A stretch of 6,262 bases of DNA. Source: Spirochaetaceae bacterium. GTDB lineage: Bacteria; Spirochaetota; Spirochaetia; DSM-27196; SKKC01. Location: assembly GCA_003554375.1 (NCBI GenBank), contig PWGF01000423.1, forward strand, positions 1 through 6,262, read 5' to 3'. Under the pieces are notes generated by a model, which worked only from the letters and a program-made list of their open reading frames with translations, was not told the DNA's origin and made no database searches. Each line of letters starts with the position of its first letter. The stretch's first letter is position 1. Positions 5,858 to 6,262 of the stretch are shown here, piece after piece. The position numbers and the translations under genes were made by a program.

Positions 5858-5899
5858 TGGCTTTTCTCCTACTGCAGATTTTTTAATACTGAAAAGCCA
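5858..5899. repeat. Perfect 9-bp inverted repeat with 24-nt loop
   Basis: TGGCTTTTC (5858-5866) is mirrored by GAAAAGCCA (5891-5899). It lies in the spacer between the two direct-repeat copies, just past the stop of the 5914-6081 frame. There is no U-run on either strand, so it is not a standard terminator. Confidence 0.5.
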
Positions 5900-5913
5900 C
5901 CTGTAGAGCTGAG

Positions 5914-6081
5914 TTAATGAACTATGTGCTGCCATTCTTCACTTAATTCTATCTCAGTCTCAGTTCTCTCATATCTTAGATTCAAACTTATTTCCTCGGT
6001 ACCTGCTGGTTCACTTTCAACCTCTTTCACTTTGTATGGTTGGTACCGGGTTCCCTGACGTTTTATTATATTTACTGTCAA
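5914..6081 (-). CDS. Possible small gene or gene remnant, 55 aa, unrecognised
   Basis: The frame runs from TTG 6079-6081 to TAA 5914-5916. The first 15 codons lie in direct-repeat copy 2. The other 39-40 codons are unique and look protein-like: KVKEVESEPAGTEE, then an alternating strand pattern (ISLNLRYERTETEIEL), ending EEWQHIVH. This part is rich in Glu like the proteins of the operon. No G-rich ribosome binding site precedes the TTG, so it may be the C-terminal remnant of a longer gene whose front was replaced by the repeat. No family was recognised. Confidence 0.3.
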   Translation of the reverse strand: MTVNIIKRQGTRYQPYKVKEVESEPAGTEEISLNLRYERTETEIELSEEWQHIVH

Positions 6082-6262
6082 TTATCGACATTTACGCTTT
6101 GCTAAACAAAATTATTGTGAGGTTTTATCTAGGATAGATGTGAATTACCCGTGTAAACCAGTAAAATATATCAGTACAAATTTCACATTTTAAAGCAGGG
6201 TATTTACCTACAGTAGTTTCCTTCCTGAAATAATCTGATAAGATGCAGGCATATTATTTTAT
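6035..6262. repeat. Direct repeat, copy 2 (cut by the window end)
   Basis: This is the partner of 5387-5619 at an offset of 648 bp at its left edge and 643 bp at the window end. The match is still good at the last base, so the repeat continues beyond the window. Confidence 0.95.

Noticed and set aside
5387..6262. CRISPR array or MITE
   Set aside because: There are only two long imperfect copies, no short regular repeats and spacers, no cas genes, and no terminal inverted repeats at the visible edges.

Overview
The window reads as the chromosome of an AT-rich, diderm (outer-membrane-bearing) bacterium. Two features point this way. The three main genes are a small outer-membrane beta-barrel protein and two lipoproteins, all extremely rich in Asp and Glu. 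Ribosome binding sites are strong and G-rich, as in Firmicutes. A halophilic diderm Firmicute such as a member of Halanaerobiales fits best, but this is inference from protein style; no taxonomic marker gene is present.

All convincing genes lie on the minus strand, so transcription runs from high to low coordinates. Positions 5387-6262 hold two copies of a roughly 230-bp direct repeat, 648 bp apart. The spacer and flanks hold two weak short reading frames and GC-rich inverted repeats. Just downstream (in the minus direction) of the inner repeat copy is a good sigma-A-type promoter (TTAACA, 17-bp spacer, TATAAT; 5329-5357), then a leader of about 215 nt.

Next comes a three-gene set that is probably one operon: a 210-aa outer-membrane beta-barrel protein (4475-5107), a 417-aa lipoprotein with InlB-type repeats, a CARDB/Ig-like region and a fibronectin III domain (3179-4432), and a 737-aa lipoprotein with Ig-like domains, a paralogous fibronectin III domain and a duplicated right-handed beta-helix module (823-3036). 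All three are predicted to be exported and probably make up a cell-envelope or surface assembly. No enzyme motif is evident. The last gene carries a 364-bp internal duplication, with 14 differences that are strongly clustered, which suggests gene conversion.

Downstream of the operon (464-822) is a non-coding stretch with a GC-rich island of stable hairpins, closed by a strong minus-strand intrinsic terminator. It could be a structured 3' UTR or a separate RNA. The window ends in a tyrosine recombinase gene (26-344) broken by a one-base frameshift and truncated.

The points most worth a second look are the structured island, the upstream 648-bp-period repeat, the homogenised beta-helix duplication, and the uniform G5-G6 Shine-Dalgarno sequences used with ATG, GTG and TTG starts.
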